Source: Firmicutes bacterium UBA4996 (lineage in GTDB: Bacteria; Bacillota; Limnochordia; Darwinibacteriales; Darwinibacteriaceae). From it: a DNA stretch of 34,538 nucleotides. The notes below the pieces were generated by a model that had not been told where the DNA came from, searched no databases, and worked only from the letters and a program-made list of their open reading frames with translations. A program made the translations under genes and the position numbers. Each line of letters begins with the position of its first letter. Position 1 is the stretch's first letter. This document shows, in pieces, positions 1 to 7,335 of this stretch. The stretch covers positions 20,910 through 55,447 of the forward strand of contig DGYW01000065.1 of assembly GCA_002396805.1 (NCBI GenBank), read 5' to 3'.

Positions 1-1252
1 CATTGATCAACGCCCGTACCCTACCGCAGACATTACCTACCGCAAAGGGGTCGCCAACACGCAGTGTACCTGACGAAATCAGTACAGTGGCAACTGGACC
101 CCTTCCGCGATCTAGTTGGGCGTCAATGACGGTACCTCGGGCTGGGCAATCTGGGTTAGCCTTAAGGTCTTCTACCTCAGCGACTAACAAAATCATTTCT
201 AAAAGATCACCAATACCTTCCCCGTGTAAGGCGGAAACGTTGACTGCTATAGTATCGCCACCCCACTCTTCCACAACCAATTCGTGTTCAGTAAGCTCTT
301 GCTTGACACGATCAGGGTTGGCGGCCTGAAGATCGGTTTTGTTGATAGCCACAATAATGGGCACACCAGCTGCTTTTGCATGGTTAATCGCTTCTACAGT
401 TTGGGGCATTACACCGTCATTGGCAGCTACGACCAAAACTGCTACGTCAGTGACCTTAGCACCCCGAGATCGCATGGCTGTGAATGCTTCATGGCCAGGG
501 GTGTCAAGGAAAGTGATAGGTTTGTCTTTATAAACGATCTGATAGGCTCCGATATGCTGAGTGATTCCACCAGCTTCAGTGGCGGTCACTCGAGTCTTAC
601 GAATCGAATCTAGTAACGTAGTTTTCCCATGGTCTACGTGACCCATGATGGTCACTACTGGGGGTCTAGCCATTTGATATTTTGGTTCTTCGCACACCTC
701 AGCAAAAACGGCCTCGGCCAGATCCTGCTCAGGTTGTGCTTCTACACCGAATTCTGCGGCTACAATGGCTGCAATGTCATAATCGACAGTTTGACTAAGA
801 GATGCCATAATCCCAATCTTCATCAACTGTTTGATCACTTCTGTTCCAGCCACACCTAGCTTTTGAGCTAAATCATTCACAGAAACGCTCTCCGGCAAAA
901 CGATGCTCTTTTGTTTTTGGGGAGCACCAGCCTTGACAACCTGAGGTGCGTGGGTATTACGGTTCTTCTTTTTCCCGCGACCTTTAGCGGTCACAGGTTC
1001 GTCATCCCGCTCCTCAAGACTCCGTTTCTTCGCCTTTTTGACCTTAGGAGTATCTTCTTCCTCTAACGGTATGAAACCAGGAACCGACACCTCTTCTGGT
1101 GCAAAGTGATCGCGCAGCATTTCCGCGATATCGTCTTCAATAGTGCTCATATGACTGGCAACATCGGCCCCTAAATCATTCAAAAACTCTACAAGAACCT
1201 TACTCTCCAAGTCTAGTTCTTTCGCCAACTCGTAGATTCTTATTTTCTTCAT
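1..1252 (-). CDS. infB: Translation initiation factor IF-2 (3' end outside window)
   Basis: IF-2 is the GTPase that brings initiator tRNA to the 30S subunit and promotes subunit joining. About 417 N-terminal codons are visible and the frame runs off the window edge. Two IF2_N-type modules are seen: MKKIRIYELAKEL at the start and SVSVNDLAQKLGV near residue 125, separated by a Lys/Arg-rich linker. The G domain follows, with GHVDHGKT (G1), GGITQHIGAY (G2), DTPGHEAF (G3), NKTD (G4, where NKID is common) and a SALHGEG segment (G5), and the start of the next domain ends in GRVRAL. I chose the ATG at 1252 because AGGAG (1261-1265) lies 8 bases upstream; an in-frame ATG at 1258 would be only 2 bases from it. 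It is the last visible gene of the rimP-nusA operon, and its ribosome-binding site overlaps the ylxQ stop. Confidence 0.96.
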   Translation of the reverse strand, partial: MKKIRIYELAKELDLESKVLVEFLNDLGADVASHMSTIEDDIAEMLRDHFAPEEVSVPGFIPLEEEDTPKVKKAKKRSLEERDDEPVTAKGRGKKKNRNTHAPQVVKAGAPQKQKSIVLPESVSVNDLAQKLGVAGTEVIKQLMKIGIMASLSQTVDYDIAAIVAAEFGVEAQPEQDLAEAVFAEVCEEPKYQMARPPVVTIMGHVDHGKTTLLDSIRKTRVTATEAGGITQHIGAYQIVYKDKPITFLDTPGHEAFTAMRSRGAKVTDVAVLVVAANDGVMPQTVEAINHAKAAGVPIIVAINKTDLQAANPDRVKQELTEHELVVEEWGGDTIAVNVSALHGEGIGDLLEMILLVAEVEDLKANPDCPARGTVIDAQLDRGRGPVATVLISSGTLRVGDPFAVGNVCGRVRALIN

Positions 1253-1263
1253 CAGCATCACTC

Positions 1264-1581
1264 CTAATTTTTCTCCTGCACTGACTCCCTAATTTGGGTC
1301 TGAATCACGTTGGCAAAATTGCTGTCTGTCACACCCAGGACCGCCCTTGGTGATTTACCGATCGCATGACCTAATACATCTTTTTTACCATATACGTAGT
1401 ACTTAACATTGTGATTTTGAGCCAGTGACCTAAACTTGCTGTGAGTGTTGGCAGAGGCATCTGTGGCGATAATAACTAAGACAACCTTACCACGCATTAC
1501 CCCTCCCAGCACAGCCTGTTCTCCAGAAACCACTTGACCGGCGCGTTGGGCTAAACCCAAGTAACTATACATCTTGTTCAT
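1264..1581 (-). CDS. ylxQ: L7Ae/L30e-family RNA-binding protein YlxQ
   Basis: A 105-residue protein of the L7Ae/L30e/Gadd45 fold, a family that binds kink-turn RNA; the role of YlxQ itself is poorly defined. The N-terminus YLGLAQRAGQVVSGEQAV and the following VLVIIATDAS segment are typical of the family, as is its length of about 100 residues. It starts inside the 3' end of ylxR (17-base overlap), which implies translational coupling, and its stop abuts the infB ribosome-binding site. A second in-frame ATG at 1572 is possible; AGAGGG upstream favours 1581. The position between ylxR and infB is the conserved one in Bacillota. Confidence 0.92.
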   Translation of the reverse strand: MNKMYSYLGLAQRAGQVVSGEQAVLGGVMRGKVVLVIIATDASANTHSKFRSLAQNHNVKYYVYGKKDVLGHAIGKSPRAVLGVTDSNFANVIQTQIRESVQEKN

Positions 1582-1837
1582 GTAAGACCCTCTTCAGATC
1601 ATCTAGGACCTCACTGCCAATAGTGAGTTCTAAAGCTCGATCTAACTGGCGCCCCTTGACAGCACGCTCTAAGCATTGCTCATTGGGGCATAAATAGGCT
1701 CCGCGACCTGAACGCTTACCAGTTAAATCTAAATGCACCTTACCCTCAGGGTCCCGCACCACCCGGATTAAATCCCTTTTGGGATGGCTGGTCCGGCAAC
1801 CCACACAAGTGCGCATAGGGACGTGCTTTTGTCGCAT
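1565..1837 (-). CDS. ylxR: YlxR/DUF448 protein (RnpM-type)
   Basis: A small basic protein (90 residues) of the DUF448 family. The B. subtilis member has been reported as a modulator of RNase P (RnpM). The family signature is visible: MRTCVGCR near the N-terminus, then RDLIRVVRDPEGKV, SGRGAYLCP and a cysteine near the ECL segment. The frame is open upstream to 1864, but I chose the ATG at 1837 because AGGTGG lies about 6 bases upstream and this avoids overlap with the end of nusA (1848). It sits between nusA and ylxQ in the standard operon order. Confidence 0.93.
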   Translation of the reverse strand: MRQKHVPMRTCVGCRTSHPKRDLIRVVRDPEGKVHLDLTGKRSGRGAYLCPNEQCLERAVKGRQLDRALELTIGSEVLDDLKRVLHEQDV

Positions 1838-1847
1838 TTCACACCAC

Positions 1848-3266
1848 CTATTTCTCACCATCAAATTTAAAGTCTATAGAATCCAATTGGGATAAATCAG
1901 TGATAACCTTTTCCTTCTTCTTCTTGGTCTTCTCGGTTTCCTGCTTTTCTTTGTGGCTCCCATCTGAGCTGTCAGATTGTTCTACCTCAACGACACCAAA
2001 ACGTTCTTGCCAACTCTTGCGTTTAGTAACATTAGTGAGTCCAGCCAGATCCTCTTCACTGATTTCAGGAACCACAACCGGTTCAATAGACTCAGCAGCA
2101 ACCTTGTCCGGTGCCTGCTCCGGTTCGTCAATTGGAACTACTTCCTCCACTACTTCTTTAACTGGCTCTTCAATTGGCTCCTCACCTTGCTCTTCAGTTT
2201 CTAGCCAGTCCATTTCCTTGAAAAACTCTTCTGCTTGCTCTTCGCTCTTAATATCAATGCGCCATCCGGTGAGTCGCGCTGCCAAGCGGGCGTTCTGCCC
2301 TTCCTTACCGATAGCTAAAGACAGCTGATCGTTAGGTACAACCGTATAAGCCACTTTACCAGCCTCATCAATGCGGACATAAAGTACTTTGGCAGGGCTA
2401 AGAGCGTTTTTAATGAATTCTTCTAGATCGCTCTCCCACTGCACTACATCGATTCTCTCGTTGCCAAGTTGTGCCACCACAGCCTGAACACGCGAACCGC
2501 GAGCACCTACACAAGCCCCTACAGGATCAATGTTCGGATCCCGACTATAAACCGCGATCTTGGAACGATTCCCTGCTTCTCGGGCTACTGATTTAATCTC
2601 CACTTCGCCACTTTGAATTTCAGGCACCTCAAACTCAAAGAGAGCCTTAAGCAATCCAGGATGAGTTCGGGACAAAAAGACCTGTGGCCCCTTACTACTC
2701 TGCCTTACTTCGTTAATATAAAAGCGCATTTTCTCATGATGTGGATACGCTTCACCAGGGATCTGCTCACTTAGTGGTAAGACTGCCTCAACGTCACTCA
2801 GCTCAACCAGAACCTGCCGATGATCTGCCCGCTGCACAGTCCCCATCACTACATCGCCTTCTCGACCAGAGTAGACATGGTAGACAATGGAGCGCTCTGC
2901 TTCACGGATCTTCTGAATCACCACCTGCTTGGCCGTTTGGGCAGCAATGCGCCCAAAATCAGCTGGGGTAACCTCATGCTCTACAATATCACCAATCTCA
3001 TAGTTAGCATCTATTTCCAAGGCATCCTCTAAAGAGACTTCCACGGTTTCGTCTTGCACTTCAGGCACTACGACACGGCGGGAGTAGACATGAATTTCTC
3101 CAGTATTTTGGTTGAGTTCTACACGGACGCTAGAAGATGAACTGGCTCCGTAGTTTTTCTTGTAAGCAGAAACTATGGCAGTGTCAATAGCCTCCAAGAG
3201 TATCTCTTTGGAGATGCCCCGTTCTCTTTCTAATTCCGTTAACGCACCAATTAATTCCAAATTCAT
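1848..3266 (-). CDS. nusA: Transcription termination/antitermination factor NusA
   Basis: NusA binds RNA polymerase and nascent RNA and modulates pausing, termination and antitermination. The NusA N-terminal domain is at about residues 1-125 (ELIGALTELERERGIS, then AIVSAYKKNYG). An S1 domain follows (GTVQRADHRQVLVEL), then two KH domains (VGARGSRVQAVVAQLGNERID; LAIGKEGQNARLAARLTGW). Beyond residue about 345 comes a long acidic, proline-containing tail with a Lys/Glu-rich end, probably disordered. The full length of 472 residues exceeds the roughly 350-370 of compact Bacillota NusA. I chose the ATG at 3266 (GGGAGG 9 bases upstream) over a TTG at 3272. It lies 18 bases after rimP in one operon. 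Confidence 0.97.
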   Translation of the reverse strand: MNLELIGALTELERERGISKEILLEAIDTAIVSAYKKNYGASSSSSVRVELNQNTGEIHVYSRRVVVPEVQDETVEVSLEDALEIDANYEIGDIVEHEVTPADFGRIAAQTAKQVVIQKIREAERSIVYHVYSGREGDVVMGTVQRADHRQVLVELSDVEAVLPLSEQIPGEAYPHHEKMRFYINEVRQSSKGPQVFLSRTHPGLLKALFEFEVPEIQSGEVEIKSVAREAGNRSKIAVYSRDPNIDPVGACVGARGSRVQAVVAQLGNERIDVVQWESDLEEFIKNALSPAKVLYVRIDEAGKVAYTVVPNDQLSLAIGKEGQNARLAARLTGWRIDIKSEEQAEEFFKEMDWLETEEQGEEPIEEPVKEVVEEVVPIDEPEQAPDKVAAESIEPVVVPEISEEDLAGLTNVTKRKSWQERFGVVEVEQSDSSDGSHKEKQETEKTKKKKEKVITDLSQLDSIDFKFDGEK

Positions 3267-3284
3267 TTCCAATGGCCTCCCGTT

Positions 3285-3746
3285 TTAGAGCTCCATAGCC
3301 AAATTGGCTTTGGCTATTAGTTCTAGGGGAATCTCAATAATTTCCCCTTCCCAATCTAATAAGACATTTTCTTCGCGCAAACCTCTCAAAATGCCGGTGA
3401 AACGTTTGCGACCATGCAAACCACTATAGGTACGAATTGAAGCGGCCCGGCCCGCAAAACGCTCGTAGTCCTGCAATTTTTTCAAGGGACGTTCTATACC
3501 TGGAGAAGATACTTCTAGTGAATAAGCACCAGGAATTGGGTCTTCTTCATCTAGCTTCTTGTCGAGGATTTCGCTCACACCACGACAATCTTCCAAATCA
3601 ACTCCGGCAGGTTTATCCAAGAAAACCCGTAGAACCCACCCAGAAGCTTCCTTCACATACTCGACTTCAACTAATTCTAGCTCGCTATCGCTAATAATTT
3701 CCTCGACCCAGCCTTCCACCAATTGTACGATATTCACCCTACTCAT
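3285..3746 (-). CDS. rimP: Ribosome maturation factor RimP
   Basis: RimP assists assembly of the 30S subunit. The 153-residue length is typical. The core is present: ELVEVEYVKEASGWVLRVFLDK, then DLEDCRGVSEILDKKLDEEDPIPGAYSLEVSSPGIERPL, and a C-terminal SH3-like domain with GILRGL and IEIPLELIAKANLA. The ATG at 3746 is the only good start; AAGGAGG lies a rather long 13 bases upstream. It is the first gene of the operon driven by the promoter at 3860-3889, after a leader of about 105 bases that contains a stable hairpin. Confidence 0.96.
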   Translation of the reverse strand: MSRVNIVQLVEGWVEEIISDSELELVEVEYVKEASGWVLRVFLDKPAGVDLEDCRGVSEILDKKLDEEDPIPGAYSLEVSSPGIERPLKKLQDYERFAGRAASIRTYSGLHGRKRFTGILRGLREENVLLDWEGEIIEIPLELIAKANLAMEL

Positions 3747-3803
3747 GGGTCAGTTATAGCCTCCTTCTCACCCAAATTATGCCCGTTTTTTCACCTCATA
3801 CGT

Positions 3804-3829
3804 CAAAAGAGTGGGTCAGATCCCACTCT
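3804..3829 (-). promoter_or_regulatory. Hairpin in the rimP-nusA leader (possible attenuator or polC terminator)
   Basis: Read on the minus strand this is AGAGTGGG, a six-base loop ATCTGA, then CCCACTCT: a perfect 8-bp stem followed by a short run of about four T. It lies between the promoter at 3860-3889 and rimP. The U-tract is short, so it could be a weak terminator for polC transcripts, an attenuator in the rimP-nusA leader, or simply a stabilising hairpin. NusA-dependent control of this operon is known in other bacteria, but nothing here proves it. Confidence 0.55.
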
Positions 3830-3859
3830 CCCGCGCCATCATCAGTTAAACTTACCTTT

Positions 3860-3889
3860 ATTATACCACAGAATCTAAAAAAGTGTCAA
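3860..3889 (-). promoter_or_regulatory. Sigma-A-type promoter for rimP-nusA-ylxR-ylxQ-infB
   Basis: On the minus strand a perfect -35 TTGACA (3884-3889) is separated by 18 bases from a perfect -10 TATAAT (3860-3865), which also carries a TGG extended -10 just upstream. Transcription would start near 3853, about 105 bases before rimP. The -35 lies inside polC, in the codons for Leu-Thr of the C-terminal clamp motif. Both hexamers are at full consensus, making this the best promoter in the window. Confidence 0.85.
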
Positions 3890-6800
3890 TTGGTTCGTCT
3901 CCGGTAAGCCTTGGAGACAACCATGTAAACGCAAGGCTTCAATCACGGCCTTGGTCACTCCAGATCTCAGACGTAAATCCTCAATAGAGATGAATTCTCC
4001 TCCTGATCTGGCTTGAACAATACCTGCCGCTGCGTTCACTCCAACACCCTGTAAAGAGGCAAAGGGTGGCCTTAAGGCCCCATCCTCTATTTCAAAGCGT
4101 TGATCCGATGACTTGTACAAGTCCACAGGCAAGAAGCGTACACCTCTAGCCATTGCCTCCAAGACGATTTCCAGTTGGGTCACGGTAGATCGTTCTTTGG
4201 GGGTGGCATCATACCCTTTAGACTCAATTAAGGCAACTTCGCTTCGAACCGCCTGTTCACCTTGGGCTACTAATTGTGCGTCGAAATCTCCCGCCCTTAA
4301 CGAAAACAAAGCTGCGTAAAAAGGTGCTGGGTAATGCACCTTAAAGTAGGCAATCCGAAACGCCATCATTACATAGGCCACCGCGTGGGCCTTAGGAAAC
4401 ATGTAGCTGATCTTCTTGCAGGAGTCAATGTACCACTCGGGGATCTCAAACTTGCGAAGCAAAGCCTCATCCTCCTCGCTTAAACCCCTACCACGGCGTA
4501 CCTGCTCCATTATCCGAAAAGCGTCACCGGACTCAAGTCCGCGTAGCATGAGATAGGACATGATATCATCTCTGGTGGCAATCACATTACTCAGATCGGT
4601 AACCCCTTGCCTAATCAGATCTTGGGCATTATTAGTCCACACGTTGGTTCCGTGGGAAAGGCCACTAATTCTCACTAAATCGCTGAAAGTCTGGGGCTTT
4701 GTATCAATTAACATTTGACGCACAAAACGGGTACCAAACTCGGGGATCCCCAGGGTGCCAACTGGTGTCCCAATCTCTTCTTCTTGCACACCTAAGTGCT
4801 TAAGGGAAGAAAAGATGGACATGGTTTTTTCATCATCTAGGGCAATTTCTAGCACCGGAACCCCTGTTAGATCCTCCAGAAAGCGAAGCATAGTAGGATC
4901 ATCGTGACCTAAAATATCGAGCTTAACCAGACTATCATCCAAGGCGTGATACTCAAAATGAGTGGTGATGGTTCCACTACTGGGATCGTTGGCTGGATAC
5001 TGAATGGGAGTAAAATCAAAAATCTCTTTATCAGGTGGAACCACAACCATACCACCAGGGTGCTGACCAGTAGTGCGCCTTACACCAGATAATTTAGTGA
5101 CTAAGCGGTTGACTTCAGCATTGCGCCTGGTCTCGTTCACTTGTTCCAGGTATTTCATAATAAAGCCATAAGCTGTCTTTTCAGCCAAGGTGCCAATTGT
5201 TCCTGCACGATAAACTTGTTCAGAACCAAACAGCTCTTCTGTGTAACTGTGAATCTGGGCCTGGTAGTCGCCGCTAAAGTTTAAGTCAATGTCTGGAACC
5301 TTATCACCATGAAAGCCCATGAATACTTCAAAGGGAATCTCAAAACCGAGTTTCTGTAAAGGCTGACCACATTTTGGACAATCCTTATTAGGTAAATCAA
5401 CGCCTGAGCCAACTTCCCCTTCCATAAAAAACTCATGCCAAAAACAGTCTCCACAAACGTAATGCGGCGGCAATGGGTTTACTTCAGTAATTTCACACAT
5501 AGTAGCTACCAAAGATGAGCCTACTGACCCACGGGAGCCCACTAAATACCCGTCATCTAGGGATTTTTTTACTAGCTTATGGGCAATCAAGTACAAAGAA
5601 GCATAACCATGACCAATGATGGCCTTTAGTTCACGTTCTAAACGAGCGGCTACTAAATCAGGTAACGGATCCCCGTAAAGCTTATGAGCAGCCAAATAGG
5701 TCATTTCCTCCAACTCATCCTCTGCATTTGGGAGGTGAGGAGGATGCAAGCCCTCAGGCACGGGGATTAGTTCTTCAATCTCCGCGGCAATGGCCCGGGG
5801 GTTGTCCACTACCACCTCGTAGGCCTTTTCAGGAGTTAAATAGGGAAACTCCGCTAACATTTCTTCAGTAGTTCGATAGTAAAGGGGCGCCTGTCGCTCC
5901 GCATCTTCGAAACCTTGCCCAGCCAATAAGATGGTGCGGATGAATGTGTCTTCCGGGCGCAAGAAATGTACATCTCCTGTCGCTACCACCGGCAGTTTGA
6001 GACTTTCCCCAATTTTGACGATTTGCTGATTGATCCGAACTAAGTCATCCTTGCTACGAACTTCAGTCGTACCGATTAAAAACTCATTATTCTCTAAGGG
6101 CTGAATTTCTAGATAATCGTAAAAGGCAGCGATCTCAACTGCCCTAGGATCATGATGTAAGATGGCTTGATAGACTTCTCCTGCTTCACAGGCGGATCCT
6201 AAAATCAAGCCTTCTCGATATTCCTCCAATAGGGTCCGGGGAATTCTAGGCCTTCGATAAAAGTGATCGAGGTGAGACAAGGAAATCAGGCGATACAGAT
6301 TTTTGAGCCCAACTTGATTCTTGGCCAAAATAATGATGTGAAAAGAGCGTTCCTTAGAATCGGGATGCTCAATTAAATAACCTTCCACACCATAGAGGAT
6401 TTTTACTCCATGCTTTTTACCTGCACGATGGGCATCGGGGAAAGCCTGAATAACACCGTGATCAGTAATGGCGACTGCTTCATGACCTAAAGATGAGGCC
6501 AATTGAATTACATGCTCCACATCAATGGTACCATCTAAGCCACTCATCTTGGTGTGCAGATGCAATTCCACCCGTTTCTTAGGAGCCTGATCCGCTAACC
6601 GCGGTGGTTCATCTACTGGCGTTAATCCCTGCACCATCAAAGATAACTGATTGTCAAAAGACTGAAACTGTAGATTACCTCTAACTTTGAGCCACTTCCC
6701 CTTCTTAATGGGGAGTTCCTGAGGCTCATCCAAAAAGACCTTGCAACCTAGAGTATCTGTTCCGTCGTATAAATCGAACATCACTAGAGTCTTCCCGGTC

Positions 6801-7291
6801 CTCGTTAGGCGAGAGTCAAACGAAACAACCTCACCACACACTACCACATTACGTTCTTCTTCTTGCAAATTCACAATAGGAGTCGCTTCACCCCGAATAG
6901 AATCTTGAACCAAACGGCGAGAACCTCGACCACCCCGGCGACCTTCTCCGTTACCATTGCCGTTACCACTACTATTTCCGTTAGTGGGAGTCCCATAGCC
7001 AACTGGTATTATATTTACTTGTTTGATCGCATTCTCCAAATAGTTTTCGTCCGATTCTTCTTCCCAGCGAAACAACACCTTGGACACTTCTGGAACCGCA
7101 TCTTGAATCCGGTTTGCTAGTTCCTCCCAAAGTTGCTTATCACCCCTCGCTGCACCACTTAGGTGAAACGTCCATACACGTAAGTCAGGATCAATCCCAA
7201 TTTCAATGATTTCCACCGTCTCCAAAAGTGGACTAGGGTGCAGAGAGCTGAGAAAATATTTGTTTTCTGGTTGAAGATAAATGGAAGGCAC
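3875..7291 (-). CDS. polC: DNA polymerase III PolC-type alpha subunit lacking the exonuclease domain
   Basis: PolC is the essential replicative polymerase of low-GC Gram-positive bacteria. Visible layout in 1138 residues: short N-terminal domain 1-95; Gly/Asn/Arg linker 100-126; OB fold 147-226; PHP domain 240-445; polymerase about 500-1060 with zinc-finger cysteines 613, 616, 638, 641, catalytic PDIDLNF (Asp667, Asp669) and Asp792 in KLDILGHDD; RTTGQHPGG near 740; C-terminal QLTLF clamp motif. Usual PolC is about 1430 residues with a DEDD 3'-5' exonuclease inserted in PHP. Here GVEGYLIEHP (301-310) passes straight into RSFHIIILAKN (315-325), so the insert is absent without a break in the frame. 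PHP ligands His244, His246, Asp253, His278, Glu303, His318, Cys368, Asp440 and His442 are all present. The start is GTG after GGGGGTGG. Confidence 0.95.
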   Translation of the reverse strand: MPSIYLQPENKYFLSSLHPSPLLETVEIIEIGIDPDLRVWTFHLSGAARGDKQLWEELANRIQDAVPEVSKVLFRWEEESDENYLENAIKQVNIIPVGYGTPTNGNSSGNGNGNGEGRRGGRGSRRLVQDSIRGEATPIVNLQEEERNVVVCGEVVSFDSRLTRTGKTLVMFDLYDGTDTLGCKVFLDEPQELPIKKGKWLKVRGNLQFQSFDNQLSLMVQGLTPVDEPPRLADQAPKKRVELHLHTKMSGLDGTIDVEHVIQLASSLGHEAVAITDHGVIQAFPDAHRAGKKHGVKILYGVEGYLIEHPDSKERSFHIIILAKNQVGLKNLYRLISLSHLDHFYRRPRIPRTLLEEYREGLILGSACEAGEVYQAILHHDPRAVEIAAFYDYLEIQPLENNEFLIGTTEVRSKDDLVRINQQIVKIGESLKLPVVATGDVHFLRPEDTFIRTILLAGQGFEDAERQAPLYYRTTEEMLAEFPYLTPEKAYEVVVDNPRAIAAEIEELIPVPEGLHPPHLPNAEDELEEMTYLAAHKLYGDPLPDLVAARLERELKAIIGHGYASLYLIAHKLVKKSLDDGYLVGSRGSVGSSLVATMCEITEVNPLPPHYVCGDCFWHEFFMEGEVGSGVDLPNKDCPKCGQPLQKLGFEIPFEVFMGFHGDKVPDIDLNFSGDYQAQIHSYTEELFGSEQVYRAGTIGTLAEKTAYGFIMKYLEQVNETRRNAEVNRLVTKLSGVRRTTGQHPGGMVVVPPDKEIFDFTPIQYPANDPSSGTITTHFEYHALDDSLVKLDILGHDDPTMLRFLEDLTGVPVLEIALDDEKTMSIFSSLKHLGVQEEEIGTPVGTLGIPEFGTRFVRQMLIDTKPQTFSDLVRISGLSHGTNVWTNNAQDLIRQGVTDLSNVIATRDDIMSYLMLRGLESGDAFRIMEQVRRGRGLSEEDEALLRKFEIPEWYIDSCKKISYMFPKAHAVAYVMMAFRIAYFKVHYPAPFYAALFSLRAGDFDAQLVAQGEQAVRSEVALIESKGYDATPKERSTVTQLEIVLEAMARGVRFLPVDLYKSSDQRFEIEDGALRPPFASLQGVGVNAAAGIVQARSGGEFISIEDLRLRSGVTKAVIEALRLHGCLQGLPETNQLTLF

Positions 7292-7305
7292 ACAACCACC
7301 CCCGT

Positions 7306-7335
7306 AAAAAGAACTCCTGGTCGGGACCGGGAGTT
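7306..7335 (-). terminator. Intrinsic terminator-like hairpin between the glycosyltransferase and polC
   Basis: Read on the minus strand: AACTCCCGGTC, a two-base CC turn, GACCAGGAGTT, then CTTTTT. The 11-bp stem has one C/A mismatch, and the real loop would be slightly larger than two bases. The glycosyltransferase TAA (7334-7336) lies in the base of the stem, and polC begins 15 bases after the T-run. It should reduce read-through from proS into polC unless polC has its own promoter, and I see no convincing one. The five-T run makes partial termination plausible. Confidence 0.7.

Noticed and set aside
284..613. 109-codon plus-strand frame opposite infB
   Set aside because: It lies over the conserved IF-2 G domain; the predicted protein has no family features.
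1900..2328. 142-codon plus-strand open frame opposite the nusA tail
   Set aside because: It mirrors the biased Glu/Lys/Pro coding of nusA, gives a Ser-rich protein without a recognisable fold, and nusA is certain on the other strand.
6338..6378. Frameshift or nonsense mutation as the cause of the missing PolC exonuclease
   Set aside because: The frame is continuous through the junction (residues 301-325) and both PHP halves match the family, so there is no leftover exonuclease sequence and no break.
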